Shown here piece by piece: positions 32,604 to 41,333 of a DNA stretch of 64,000 bases. The position numbers and the translations under genes were made by a program. How positions within the stretch are numbered: position 1 is the stretch's first letter; each line of letters starts with the position of its first letter. Source of the DNA: Brucellaceae bacterium (GTDB taxonomy: Bacteria > Pseudomonadota > Alphaproteobacteria > Rhizobiales > Rhizobiaceae); the NCBI GenBank assembly GCA_020637755.1, contig JACKJW010000002.1:133570-197569 (forward strand), in the 5' to 3' direction. The notes under the pieces were generated by a model. That model was not told the DNA's origin, searched no databases, and worked only from the letters and a program-made list of their open reading frames with translations.

Positions 32604-34421
32604 ATGAACGAATCGGCAGCAATGGCTACGGACGGCAACCGCGTCTTTCTGGGCGTGAAGGTTTCGGCCTCCGGTCAGGCCTGGCATCACAGGCTGAGCG
32701 CGGCCGACGATAACCGCGCACTCGCCATTGCCCAGACGCTTGGTGTCAGCGAGATCGTCGCGCGGGTGCTGGCAGGACGCGGTGTGCAGCCTGACGAGGC
32801 GGCGCGTTTCCTCGAACCGGCGATCCGTGACCTGCTGCCCGATCCGGCCAGCCTGACGGACATGGGCATGGCCTCGGGGCGCATTGCGGCGGCCATCATG
32901 ACTGGCGAGCGCGTCGCCGTCTTTGGCGACTATGACGTGGACGGCGCGGCCTCGTCGGCCCAGATGAGCCGGTTCCTCGCCCATTACGGCGTGCCCCATG
33001 AAATCTACATTCCCGACCGCATTTTTGAAGGCTACGGCCCGAATCCGGAGGCGATGCGCGACCTTGTCGCCCGCGGCGCGCGCCTGATCATCACCGTCGA
33101 TTGCGGGACCAACAGCGCCGCCGCCATCGATGCCGCGCGCGAGGCCGGGGCCGATGTCGTGGTGCTCGATCACCACCAGCTTGTCGGTGAGCTGCCAGCG
33201 TCGGCCCTTGCTGTGGTCAATCCCAACCGCGAGGACGACTTGTCGGGCCAGGGCCATCTTTGCGCCGCCGGTGTCGTCTTTCTGACGCTTGTCGATGTGG
33301 CGCGTGTGCTGCGGGCACGCGGCATGAACCGCCCGCCGCCGGACCTGCTTGCGCTGCTTGACCTCGTGGCCCTGGCAACAGTCTGCGATGTGGTTCCGCT
33401 GAAGGGTGTGAACCGGGCCTTCGTGGTCAAGGGCGTGCAGGTGGCGCGCGCAAGGCAGAATGCCGGCCTGGCGGCGCTTGCGGACGTATCGCGGCTCGGC
33501 GAACCGGTCGCGCCGTTCCATTTCGGATTCATGCTCGGCCCGCGCATCAATGCGGGCGGGCGCATCGGCGATGCGGCGCTCGGCTGCCGGCTTCTGGCCT
33601 GTGATGATCCGGACGAAGCGCGCGCCGTCGCCGCCCGCCTTGACGCGCTGAATCAGGAGCGTCAGGCCATGGAACAGGCCATGCTGGAAGAGGCCAAGGC
33701 GCAGGCAATGGCCGAGACCATGCACGGCGGCGGACCGGCCGTGCTGGTGACCGAGAGCGCCCACTGGCATCCCGGCATTGTCGGCCTGCTGGCCTCGCGC
33801 CTGAAGGATTTTGCCCGCCGGCCGGCCTTCGCCATTGCCTTTGACCCAAGCGGCAAGGGCAGTGGCTCGGGCCGCTCGATACCCGGAATCGATCTTGGCC
33901 GCCTCGTCGCCGCCGCCGTCCACGAGGGTCTGCTGGTCAAGGGTGGCGGCCATGCCATGGCGGCCGGGATTACCGTCGAGCGTTCAAAGCTCGGTGCGCT
34001 CAGAGCATTTTTCGAGGAGAAGGCTGCTGCCCAGGTGGCAGACGCCCGTGCATCCAGCGCCCTGAAGATCGACGGGGGCCTGTCCGCCGATGGCGCGACG
34101 CTTGCGCTGTTGGAAGAGCTGGAAAAGGCAGGTCCCTATGGGGCCGGCCATGCCCAGCCGGTCTTTGCCTTCCCGCGGCACCGCATTGTCCATGTGGCAC
34201 CGGTTGGCGCAGGCGGCGCGCATTTCCGCGTGACGCTGGAATCAGGAACCGGGCGCAAGACCGATGCCATGGCGTTCCGCGCGGCAGGCACCGGTCTCGG
34301 CGACTTTCTCATGAAACGGCGCGGCGAAACGGTGCATCTGGCAGGAAGCCTGTCGGCCAATCACTGGAACGGGCAGGTGCGCGTGCAAATCCGGTTGCTC
34401 GACGCAGCCGACATCCAATGA
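32604..34421 (+). CDS. recJ: Single-stranded-DNA-specific exonuclease RecJ
   Basis: RecJ (605 residues) degrades single-stranded DNA 5' to 3' in recombination and mismatch repair. The DHH-family motifs are present in order: VFGDYDVDGAASSA (motif I), ITVDCGT (II), VLDHHQ (III), and ATVCDVVPL (IV), then the DHHA1 motif GGGHAMAAG near residue 450 and a C-terminal OB-like domain with GRKTDAMAFR. The start ATG at 32604 gives MNESAAMATDGN; an in-frame ATG at 32568 lies close to the upstream terminator. It is alone in its direction. Confidence 0.95.
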   Translation: MNESAAMATDGNRVFLGVKVSASGQAWHHRLSAADDNRALAIAQTLGVSEIVARVLAGRGVQPDEAARFLEPAIRDLLPDPASLTDMGMASGRIAAAIMTGERVAVFGDYDVDGAASSAQMSRFLAHYGVPHEIYIPDRIFEGYGPNPEAMRDLVARGARLIITVDCGTNSAAAIDAAREAGADVVVLDHHQLVGELPASALAVVNPNREDDLSGQGHLCAAGVVFLTLVDVARVLRARGMNRPPPDLLALLDLVALATVCDVVPLKGVNRAFVVKGVQVARARQNAGLAALADVSRLGEPVAPFHFGFMLGPRINAGGRIGDAALGCRLLACDDPDEARAVAARLDALNQERQAMEQAMLEEAKAQAMAETMHGGGPAVLVTESAHWHPGIVGLLASRLKDFARRPAFAIAFDPSGKGSGSGRSIPGIDLGRLVAAAVHEGLLVKGGGHAMAAGITVERSKLGALRAFFEEKAAAQVADARASSALKIDGGLSADGATLALLEELEKAGPYGAGHAQPVFAFPRHRIVHVAPVGAGGAHFRVTLESGTGRKTDAMAFRAAGTGLGDFLMKRRGETVHLAGSLSANHWNGQVRVQIRLLDAADIQ

Positions 34422-34430
34422 AGTCTCCCG

Positions 34431-35399
34431 TCAGACGCAGACGGCCTGCAGGCGCTTGATATCGGCCATGCGGTGCATGGTTTCCTCGTAGCCGAGATCA
34501 ATGGCCTCCGCCGCGCGGTGAAACTCCGTCAAGCCGACCTGTGACATGGCCGGAAACAGCGACAGGTCCGGCGGATCACCGGCCAGCCGCGCGCGCGAAA
34601 TACGGTCCTGGATGATGTTGAAGGCTTCCACCATCACGCCCGTGATGCCAAGGCGTCCCGCCCGGCGGGGGGCAGATTCATCCGCTTCCTCCACGTCATT
34701 GGCAGCCTCGTGGGCAGAGGCCGAATGCTTGACGACGGCAGCACGGCCAAACAGGTCGTAATGCAGGTTCACCGCGACGACGAGGCGTTGTTCATGGGCG
34801 CGGCAGACCGAAACCGGAACCGGGTTGACCAGCGCACCGTCGACCAGCGTGCGCCCGTTGGCCTTCACCGGTTCAAACACGCCGGGCAGCGCATAGGACG
34901 CGCGCATGGCGGTGATGAGATTGCCGCTGTGCAGCCAGATTTCGTGGCCGGTCATGATTTCGGTAGCCACGCAGACAAACGGGGCTGGAAGGTCCTTGAA
35001 GGTCAAGCCCTCCATGTGGTGGCGCATCTTGGCGTCAAGACGCATGCCACCGAGCAAACCGTTGCCGCCGAAATTGAAATCGAGAAGGCCGAGCACGCGG
35101 CGCTTGGTGAGGCTGCGGGCGAATTCCTCCAGCGCGTCCAGCTTTCCGGCCAGGTAGCAGCCGCCGACCAGGGCGCCGATGGAGGTTCCGGCAATCATGC
35201 CGACCTTGACCCCGGCTTCATCCAGCGCGCGCAGCACCCCGATATGGGCCCAGCCGCGCGCCGCGCCGCCACCGAGGGCCAGCGCAATACCCGTTGCCTG
35301 TGGTTTCGGGGACCAGTTGCCGTCGCCGGGGGCATCCGGACCCAGCGGAATTCGGGCCGGCAGGCCCTTGTCTGTGCGATGTGAAGCCCATTGGAACAT
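34431..35399 (-). CDS. Patatin-like phospholipase (RssA type)
   Basis: A 322-residue serine lipid hydrolase of the patatin family. Motifs are the oxyanion GGGAARGWAHIG, the nucleophile GTSIG, and the catalytic Asp in LVDGALVNPVP. It has the catalytic dyad Ser/Asp intact and no signal peptide, so it should act on membrane lipids from the cytoplasm, as with E. coli RssA. A perfect AAAGGAGG ribosome site at 35407-35414 fixes the start at 35399. The substrate is unknown. Confidence 0.87.
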   Translation of the reverse strand: MFQWASHRTDKGLPARIPLGPDAPGDGNWSPKPQATGIALALGGGAARGWAHIGVLRALDEAGVKVGMIAGTSIGALVGGCYLAGKLDALEEFARSLTKRRVLGLLDFNFGGNGLLGGMRLDAKMRHHMEGLTFKDLPAPFVCVATEIMTGHEIWLHSGNLITAMRASYALPGVFEPVKANGRTLVDGALVNPVPVSVCRAHEQRLVVAVNLHYDLFGRAAVVKHSASAHEAANDVEEADESAPRRAGRLGITGVMVEAFNIIQDRISRARLAGDPPDLSLFPAMSQVGLTEFHRAAEAIDLGYEETMHRMADIKRLQAVCV

Positions 35400-35488
35400 G
35401 GCGGGCCTCCTTTCCGTGACTGAATATCTTGCGCTCAGCATGGTTGAAATCAGGTAAACCTTTGCTGAACGGCTTGTTTCAGTCCGGT

Positions 35489-35944
35489 TCACCCCTTTCC
35501 ATAGACCTTTTCGGCGTCAAAAAGCGCAGGCGTGCCGTCGTCAGCCAGAACGGCGCGGCCGCCTTCGGCTCTGGCAATACGGTAGAAACAGGAGCGTTTG
35601 CCCGTGTGGCAACTGGCATCATGGCCGTCCACGCGAACCGAAAGCCAGACGGCATCCTGATCGCAGTCGGTACGCAGTTCAACGACGTGCTGGAGGTTGC
35701 CGGACGTTTCCCCCTTCTTCCAGAGGCTGCCGCGCGACCGCGACCAGTAGTGGGCAATTCCGGTTTCGAGCGTCAGCGCCAGCGCCTCGGCATTCATGTA
35801 GGCGAGCATCAGGGGCATCTTGTCACGCGCATCGGTGACAACGGCCGTCACGAGGCCATTGGCATCGAACCGCGGCGTGAAGGCTTGGCCCTGCTCAAGC
35901 GTTCGCTTGTCGGGGGAGGGAGTGTCAAATGCAATGGAGGTCAT
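35489..35944 (-). CDS. hisI: Phosphoribosyl-AMP cyclohydrolase
   Basis: HisI (151 residues) opens the purine ring of phosphoribosyl-AMP in the third step of histidine biosynthesis. The family motifs are MPLMLAYMNAEAL, HYWSRSRGSLWKKGETSGN, the metal-binding DCDQDAVW and CHTGKRSCFY. It is a stand-alone HisI with no HisE fused. It follows folE on the same strand with a 34-base gap, a folE-hisI pairing seen in other Rhizobiales; both enzymes are cyclohydrolases of purine-like rings, but they belong to different pathways. Confidence 0.95.
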   Translation of the reverse strand: MTSIAFDTPSPDKRTLEQGQAFTPRFDANGLVTAVVTDARDKMPLMLAYMNAEALALTLETGIAHYWSRSRGSLWKKGETSGNLQHVVELRTDCDQDAVWLSVRVDGHDASCHTGKRSCFYRIARAEGGRAVLADDGTPALFDAEKVYGKG

Positions 35945-35978
35945 GCCGGTCCCGCTTTCCGGCGGAACCGGCCGGCGG

Positions 35979-36620
35979 TCAGCGTCCGCCCGGTGTCCGC
36001 GCCAGGGTGATGAAGCGCACCTGTTCTTCCGGATTGTCGCGGAAGGCGCCCGTGAAGGTGGTCGTCGTGGTGGTCGAGCCCTGCTGGCGGATGCCACGCA
36101 TGGCCATGCACATGTGTTCGGCCTCGATCATCACGGCAACGCCGCGCGGATTTAGCACGTCCTGGATGGCGGCGGCAATCTGTGCGGTCATCGCCTCCTG
36201 CGTCTGCAGGCGGCGGGCAAAGATGTCGACGACGCGGGCAATCTTGGAAAGCCCCAGCACCTTGCCGTCCGGCAGGTAGGCGACATGGGCCTTGCCGATG
36301 ATCGGCACCATGTGGTGTTCGCAATGGGAATGGAAATTGATGTCACGCACGACGACGAGATCGTCGTAGCCGGCCACTTCCTCAAACGTCCGGCCGAGTG
36401 CTTCCGCGGGGTCGGCATCATAGCCGCCGAACAGTTCTTCGTAGGCCTTGACGACCCGCGCCGGCGTATCGAGCAGGCCTTCGCGTTCAGGGTTCTCACC
36501 GACCCAGCGCAACAGGGTCTTGACTGCCGCCTCGGCTTCCGCGCGCGAAGGGCGCTTGTCCGCTGGAAAGACCGTCCGGCCGTCGGAGAGGGCGGAAAGC
36601 TTGGTCACAATCGCATCCAT
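35979..36620 (-). CDS. folE: GTP cyclohydrolase I
   Basis: FolE (213 residues) converts GTP into dihydroneopterin triphosphate, the first step of tetrahydrofolate synthesis. Zinc ligands are in SHCEHHMVPI and the C-terminal EAEHMCMAMRG; GRTFEEV and GLSKIARVVDIFARRLQTQE are conserved. The start ATG at 36620 has a GGGAGA ribosome site. A much longer open frame upstream overlaps the divergent Fe-S scaffold gene and is not credible. Confidence 0.96.
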   Translation of the reverse strand: MDAIVTKLSALSDGRTVFPADKRPSRAEAEAAVKTLLRWVGENPEREGLLDTPARVVKAYEELFGGYDADPAEALGRTFEEVAGYDDLVVVRDINFHSHCEHHMVPIIGKAHVAYLPDGKVLGLSKIARVVDIFARRLQTQEAMTAQIAAAIQDVLNPRGVAVMIEAEHMCMAMRGIRQQGSTTTTTTFTGAFRDNPEEQVRFITLARTPGGR

Positions 36621-36848
36621 GAAGGCGTCTCCCGTAGTTCCCCTCTTCAATACGGAGGAACGAGTTGAACGGACCACTGCCTGAGACGGATTTTCTCCGT
36701 GCCGTTTGGCTGGGGTGCACCGGACGGGCTGTTCCTTGGCACAGCTTGCCGTCCTGCCGCTGCCACCCTTATATATGGCGGGAAAACCGAAAGCAAAGAT
36801 GCGCACGCCATTTTGATTGGCGTTTGCGCCGTCAACCGGGGTGCCGGC

Positions 36849-37289
36849 ATGATTGACGACGTTTACAACGAGAAAATCCTGGGATTTGCAGGCAACATTC
36901 CGCGCATGCCCCGCCTGGATCATCCGGATGCAAGTGCCACGGCCCATTCCAAGCTGTGCGGCTCGACGGTCACGGTAGACCTCAAGGTCACCGGCGGCAT
37001 CGTCACCGGCTTTGCCCACGATGTGAAGGCTTGCGCACTCGGCCAGGCCTCCGCATCCATCATGGCGCAGCACGTGGTTGGCGCCAGCGCTGCCGAACTG
37101 CGCGAGGTGCGCGAAACCATGCGCCGGATGCTGAAGGAAAACGGTGCGCCACCGGAAGGCCGCTTTGCCGATCTGAAATATCTGGAGCCTGTGCGCGACT
37201 ACAAGGCACGCCATGCCTCCACCATGCTCACCTTCGATGCGGTGGTCGATTGTCTCGACCAGATTGAAAACGCCGAGGCGGCAGCATGA
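36849..37289 (+). CDS. NifU/IscU-like iron-sulfur cluster scaffold protein
   Basis: A 146-residue protein of the IscU/SufU scaffold family, on which [2Fe-2S] clusters are built before transfer. Three cysteines sit in the expected positions: HSKLCGSTVTVDL, DVKACALGQASASIM and DAVVDCLDQ. The N-terminus MIDDVYNEKILGFAGNIPRM is typical for the alphaproteobacterial version. It is divergent from folE; its stop overlaps the next gene by 4 bases (ATGA). In this lineage the same gene usually precedes yidD directly. Confidence 0.85.
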   Translation: MIDDVYNEKILGFAGNIPRMPRLDHPDASATAHSKLCGSTVTVDLKVTGGIVTGFAHDVKACALGQASASIMAQHVVGASAAELREVRETMRRMLKENGAPPEGRFADLKYLEPVRDYKARHASTMLTFDAVVDCLDQIENAEAAA

Positions 37290-37576
37290 AACCCTCCGAG
37301 GCCTTGGCCGCCCACCGCGAGGAAGTTCTGGCGATCCTCGCCCGCTATCCGGTCGCCAATCCGCGCATCTTCGGCTCCGTGGCCCGCGGCGAGGATAAAG
37401 AGGGAAGTGACATTGATATCGTCGTGGATGCCCTGGACGGTTGCTCCTACACGCATTTCTTTCGTATCGAAGATGCCATGAAGAGCCTGCTTCGCGTTGA
37501 GGTTGATTTGCATACCATGCCCGAATTCGGCCTGCGGATGCGGTCGAGGGTGGAGAAGGATCTGAGGCCGCTGTGA
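37286..37576 (+). CDS. MNT-domain nucleotidyltransferase, antitoxin type
   Basis: A 96-residue minimal nucleotidyltransferase. The active-site motif is intact: IFGSVARGEDKEGSDIDIVV, that is GS-x10-DxD, with a third acidic residue in VEVDLHTM. Such MntA proteins pair with HEPN (HepT) toxins in type VII toxin-antitoxin modules, where they add AMP groups to the toxin. Here the gene overlaps the Fe-S scaffold gene by 4 bases and is followed, again by overlap, by only a short HEPN-like remnant. It may be an orphan antitoxin. Confidence 0.85.
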   Translation: MKPSEALAAHREEVLAILARYPVANPRIFGSVARGEDKEGSDIDIVVDALDGCSYTHFFRIEDAMKSLLRVEVDLHTMPEFGLRMRSRVEKDLRPL

Positions 37577-37662
37577 TGGCGAAACCCGGACGCACAGTTC
37601 TCGACTATCTGCTGCATATGGAGGAGTGGATCACCGGCATCGAGAGCTCCGATGAGCCGTAA
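37576..37662 (+). pseudogene. Truncated HEPN (HepT-like) partner, remnant
   Basis: A 28-codon reading frame starts one base inside the MNT stop (TGATG) and ends at a TAA inside the first codons of yidD. Its sequence (VLDYLLHMEEWITGIESSDE) resembles the first helix of DUF86/HepT proteins, which are normally about 110 residues long. The catalytic RxxxxxH segment is missing, so no toxin can be made from it. It is too short for a firm call. Confidence 0.4.
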
Positions 37663-37975
37663 CTACCCCGGCCCATGGCCCAAAACGCCCGGCCGTTTGC
37701 TGGGCACGGGTTTCATCCGGCTCTACCAGCTCACGCTGTCCGGTTTCATCGGTAATTCCTGCCGTCATATGCCGACCTGCTCAGAATATGGCTACGAAGC
37801 GATAGCACGCTATGGACTTTGGAGCGGCGGCTGGCTGACGCTGTTCCGCGTTTCGCGATGCGGGCCGGGCGGCACCTGCGGCATTGACAATGTGCCGGAG
37901 CAGCTTGCGCCAGACCAGCACTGGTGGACGCCGTGGCGCTTCATTCGCAATGGCCGCCACGCGCATGATCACTGA
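37652..37975 (+). CDS. yidD: Membrane protein insertion efficiency factor YidD
   Basis: YidD (107 residues) is a small amphipathic protein that associates with YidC and helps insert inner-membrane proteins. The family core is very clear: GFIRLYQLTLSGFIGNSCRHMPTCSEYGYEAIARYG (broken here), followed by RVSRCGPGGTCGIDNVPE with conserved cysteines. The start overlaps the HEPN remnant. yidD is usually next to rnpA and yidC, but in Rhizobiales it often lies near thrS, as here. Confidence 0.93.
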   Translation: MSRNYPGPWPKTPGRLLGTGFIRLYQLTLSGFIGNSCRHMPTCSEYGYEAIARYGLWSGGWLTLFRVSRCGPGGTCGIDNVPEQLAPDQHWWTPWRFIRNGRHAHDH

Positions 37976-37981
37976 CCGCAA

Positions 37982-38221
37982 TCAGTCGTCCAGATCACTG
38001 AGGCGCCGCTGGGGCGAAAAGCACCAGCGTGCAAACAGAACCAGGCCCGCCAATACCGGTGTGAAAATCAGAATCGTTGTCATGTCACCGGCTTTGAGTG
38101 CCCACCAGAGGCCGGAACCGAAGCCGAGCGCCATGAACGAGATGACCAATCCGGCAAGCCGGTAAACCAGTTTGCCGCCAAGCCTGTCGATCCTGTCGCC
38201 AAGTGTTGTCTGTGCCTTCAT
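37982..38221 (-). CDS. Small two-helix membrane protein
   Basis: A 79-residue protein with two predicted membrane spans (LAGLVISFMALGFGSGLWWAL and TTILIFTPVLAGLVLFARW) and charged ends. No family recognised. The stop codon lies 6 bases from the end of convergent yidD. Composition and hydrophobicity pattern support a real gene, but no ribosome site is convincing. Confidence 0.55.
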   Translation of the reverse strand: MKAQTTLGDRIDRLGGKLVYRLAGLVISFMALGFGSGLWWALKAGDMTTILIFTPVLAGLVLFARWCFSPQRRLSDLDD

Positions 38222-38423
38222 CTGTGGCTCCCTCTCATGACGCCATGGAAGCTTGCACCATGGTGCTTAACCGCCGCTTACGCGGCCATGAAGGAAGGAC
38301 GAACCCCGGCCACCGGCCTTTACCGGTCCCGCAAATGCCGCTAAACCGCACTCGCGTTTGCACGATGAACGCCGATTTCACCCACCCGCGTCCGTAGGCG
38401 GGACTGGATAACAGGAGCAGACC

Positions 38424-40433
38424 ATGGCCGAGGCCGTTTCCCTTTCATTTCCCGATGGTTCCAAGCGCGAGTTTCCCCTCGGCGCAACCGGTCGCGATGT
38501 CGCCGAGAGCATTTCCAAATCGCTCGCCAAGAAGGCCGTGGCGATTGCGCTGAACGGCGAGTTGCGCGATCTGGCCGATCCGGTTTCCGGTGGCGCGATT
38601 GAGATCGTCACCCGTGACGATCCGCGCGCGCTCGAGCTCATCCGCCACGATGCCGCCCACGTGATGGCCGAGGCCGTGCAGGAATTGTGGCCGGGCACGC
38701 AGGTCACCATCGGCCCGGTCATCGAGAACGGCTTCTACTACGATTTCGCCCGCAACGAGCCCTTCACGCCCGACGATCTGCCCAGGATCGAGAAGAAGAT
38801 GAAGGAGATCGTGGCGCGCAACAAGCCGTTCACCAAGGAGGTCTGGTCGCGCGACAAGACCAGGCAGGTCTTTGCCGCCAAGGGCGAGAACTTCAAGGTG
38901 GAACTGGTCGACGCGATCCCGGAAGACCAGGACGTCAAGATCTACAGCCAGGGCGACTGGTTCGATCTCTGCCGCGGTCCGCACATGGTCTCCACCGGCC
39001 AGATCGGAACGGCCTTCAAGCTGATGAAGGTGGCCGGTGCCTATTGGCGTGGCGACGCCAACAACCCCATGCTGACGCGCATCTATGGCACGGCCTGGGC
39101 TGACCAGCAGCAGCTGGAAGACTATGTCCACATGCTGGAGGAGGCCGAGAAGCGCGACCACCGCAAGCTCGGCCGCGAGATGGACCTGTTCCACTTCCAG
39201 GAAGAAGGGCCGGGCGTCGTCTTCTGGCACGCCAAGGGCTGGCGCATGTTCCAGAGCCTTGTGTCCTACATGCGCCGCCGCCTCGACGAGCAGGGCTATG
39301 ACGAGGTCAACGCGCCGCAAATCCTCGACAAGAGCCTGTGGGAAACGTCGGGCCACTGGGGCTGGTACCAGGAAAACATGTTCGCGGTGAAATCCGCCCA
39401 TGCCTTCACCAACCCGGACGACGAGGAAGCCGATCACCGCATCTTCGCTATCAAGCCGATGAACTGCCCCGGCCACGTGCAGATATTCAAGCATGGCCTG
39501 AAGTCCTACAAGGACCTGCCGATCAAGCTGGCGGAGTTCGGCAATGTGCACCGCTATGAGCCGTCCGGAGCCCTGCACGGGCTGATGCGCGTGCGCGGCT
39601 TCACGCAGGACGATGCGCACATCTTCTGCACCGATGAGCAGCTCGCCGCCGAATGTCTGCGCATCAATGATCTGATCCTCTCGGTCTATCAGGATTTCGG
39701 CTTTGCCGAAGTGGTGGTAAAACTCTCCACCCGGCCTGAAAAGCGCGTCGGCTCCGACGAGTTGTGGGACCGCGCCGAGGCCGTGATGACTGCGGTGCTC
39801 GACCAGATCAGGGAACGCTCCGGCGGGCGTATCAAGACCGGGATTCTCGAAGGCGAGGGCGCGTTTTACGGGCCGAAATTCGAGTACACCCTGCGCGATG
39901 CCATCGGCCGTGAATGGCAGTGCGGCACAACGCAGGTGGATTTCAACCTGCCGGAACGCTTTGGCGCCTTCTACATCGACGACAAGTCGGACAAGAAGCA
40001 GCCGGTGATGATCCACCGCGCCATTTGCGGGTCCATGGAGCGCTTCCTTGGCATCCTGCTGGAAAACTATGCCGGTCACATGCCGCTGTGGTTCGCGCCG
40101 CTCCAGGTCGTCGTCGCCACCATCACCTCGGACGCCGACGACTACGCCCGCGATGTCGCGGCGCGTCTGAAGGACGCCGGGCTGGTCGTCGAGGCGGACC
40201 TGCGCAACGAGAAGATCAACTACAAGGTCCGCGAGCACTCCTTGGGCAAGGTGCCGGTCATCCTCGTCTGCGGCAAGCGTGAGGCGGAGGAGGGCACGGT
40301 CAACCTGCGCCGCCTCGGCTCACGCGACCAGGAATCGATGACGGTGGAAGACGCCCTGCATCGCCTTCTGGAAGAGGCGACCCCGCCGGACCTGCGCCGC
40401 AAGCGGCAGGCCGCAATCGGCAGGGTCAACTGA
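38424..40433 (+). CDS. thrS: Threonyl-tRNA synthetase
   Basis: ThrS (669 residues) charges tRNA-Thr. The N-terminal TGS domain (MAEAVSLSFPDGSKREFPLG) is followed by the editing domain with HDAAHVMAEAVQ and the DLCRGPHMVSTG Cys motif, then the class II core with motif 2 (NVHRYEPSGALHGLMRVRGFTQDD, broken here) and a C-terminal anticodon-binding domain (VVVATITSDADDYARDVAARL). The upstream 200 bases contain no leader gene or obvious T-box. A terminator follows. Confidence 0.97.
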   Translation: MAEAVSLSFPDGSKREFPLGATGRDVAESISKSLAKKAVAIALNGELRDLADPVSGGAIEIVTRDDPRALELIRHDAAHVMAEAVQELWPGTQVTIGPVIENGFYYDFARNEPFTPDDLPRIEKKMKEIVARNKPFTKEVWSRDKTRQVFAAKGENFKVELVDAIPEDQDVKIYSQGDWFDLCRGPHMVSTGQIGTAFKLMKVAGAYWRGDANNPMLTRIYGTAWADQQQLEDYVHMLEEAEKRDHRKLGREMDLFHFQEEGPGVVFWHAKGWRMFQSLVSYMRRRLDEQGYDEVNAPQILDKSLWETSGHWGWYQENMFAVKSAHAFTNPDDEEADHRIFAIKPMNCPGHVQIFKHGLKSYKDLPIKLAEFGNVHRYEPSGALHGLMRVRGFTQDDAHIFCTDEQLAAECLRINDLILSVYQDFGFAEVVVKLSTRPEKRVGSDELWDRAEAVMTAVLDQIRERSGGRIKTGILEGEGAFYGPKFEYTLRDAIGREWQCGTTQVDFNLPERFGAFYIDDKSDKKQPVMIHRAICGSMERFLGILLENYAGHMPLWFAPLQVVVATITSDADDYARDVAARLKDAGLVVEADLRNEKINYKVREHSLGKVPVILVCGKREAEEGTVNLRRLGSRDQESMTVEDALHRLLEEATPPDLRRKRQAAIGRVN

Positions 40434-40454
40434 CCCGATCGTCTGCGACAAGTC

Positions 40455-40484
40455 AAAAGGGCCGGGAGCAATCCCGGCCTTTTC
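40455..40484. terminator. Bidirectional terminator between thrS and the K+ channel gene
   Basis: The stem aaaagggccggga / tcccggcctttt with a short gcaa loop and one bulged G has A and T runs on both flanks, so it can end transcription in both directions. Confidence 0.8.
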
Positions 40485-40498
40485 GCGTTCCGTGGCGT

Positions 40499-41266
40499 TC
40501 ACGCGTCGCCGTCGGTCTCGATGTGCATGATGTTGCCGCAATGCTTGCAATGGCTTGCGTCCGGGTCATGCCACTTCAGCCCGCAATGGCGGCACGTCTG
40601 ACGCACCTTCAGGGGCCGGAAGATCTGCTGGACGAGCCGCAGGAAGAGCGCCACGCCGAAGACCATGATGCCGATGGTGAGCCAGCGTCCCAGCCTGTCC
40701 TGAAGGGTGATGTCGCCGAAGCCGGTCGTTGTCAGCGTGGTGATCGTGAAGTAGAGCGCATCCTCGTAATTGGTGATGCCGGGATTGCGCCGCGCCTCCA
40801 GCACCCATACGAGGGACGTCACGATGAAAATGAAGACGGCGAGGTTGGTCGCTGCCGTCACCACATGTTCGCGCCCCGCCAGACCGGGCCAAAGCTGACG
40901 AAGATCATGCACGAGCCGGAAGGATTGCAGGAAACGCAGGGTTCTCAGCACCCGCAGGAAGGCGAAATTCTGCAGGAAAAGCGGTGCCAGGAACGAGGCG
41001 ATGACAATGAGGTCGATAGCCGTGTGCCATGAGAGGAGGTGGCGCTTGCGTTCCTCATGGACCCAGATTCGCACAAGGAATTCTGCCAGGATCAGCACGC
41101 CGACCACCATGTCGACGGCGAGGACGGTGGGGGTCAACTCCTCGGTGGCAGTCGCGAGAAAATAGGCGATGGTGGCAATGTCGAAGGCGATCAGGAACCA
41201 GCGGAAGCTGCGTGCAGCCCGCGTTCCGCCATCATAGAGTTCCCGGATTCGTTCCTGCATGCCCAT
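40499..41266 (-). CDS. Voltage-gated-like K+ channel with C-terminal zinc ribbon
   Basis: A 255-residue six-helix channel subunit. An S4-like Arg-rich helix lies at residues 104-125 (LRVLRTLRFLQSFRLVHDLR), and the selectivity filter is TTGFGD at 180-185. After S6, the last 35 residues contain CRHC and CKHC (Cys 225, 228, 240, 243), a zinc-ribbon arrangement not usual for K+ channels. Four subunits should form the pore. The zinc-binding tail may sense metal or redox state or link to a partner; this is inference. It is convergent with thrS. Confidence 0.85.
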   Translation of the reverse strand: MGMQERIRELYDGGTRAARSFRWFLIAFDIATIAYFLATATEELTPTVLAVDMVVGVLILAEFLVRIWVHEERKRHLLSWHTAIDLIVIASFLAPLFLQNFAFLRVLRTLRFLQSFRLVHDLRQLWPGLAGREHVVTAATNLAVFIFIVTSLVWVLEARRNPGITNYEDALYFTITTLTTTGFGDITLQDRLGRWLTIGIMVFGVALFLRLVQQIFRPLKVRQTCRHCGLKWHDPDASHCKHCGNIMHIETDGDA

Positions 41267-41333
41267 TCAACCCCTGTAGTGCGGGCGAGGGCGCTTGTCC
41301 AATGCGGGTTGAAGCCATGTGCAGGCGATCCGG

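Noticed and set aside
36621..37595. Extension of folE upstream by 320 codons
   Set aside because: It would overlap the divergent Fe-S scaffold gene, and the family N-terminus with a ribosome site lies at 36620.
38222..38423. T-box or threonine leader before thrS
   Set aside because: No Thr-rich leader peptide, T-box sequence or terminator hairpin seen.
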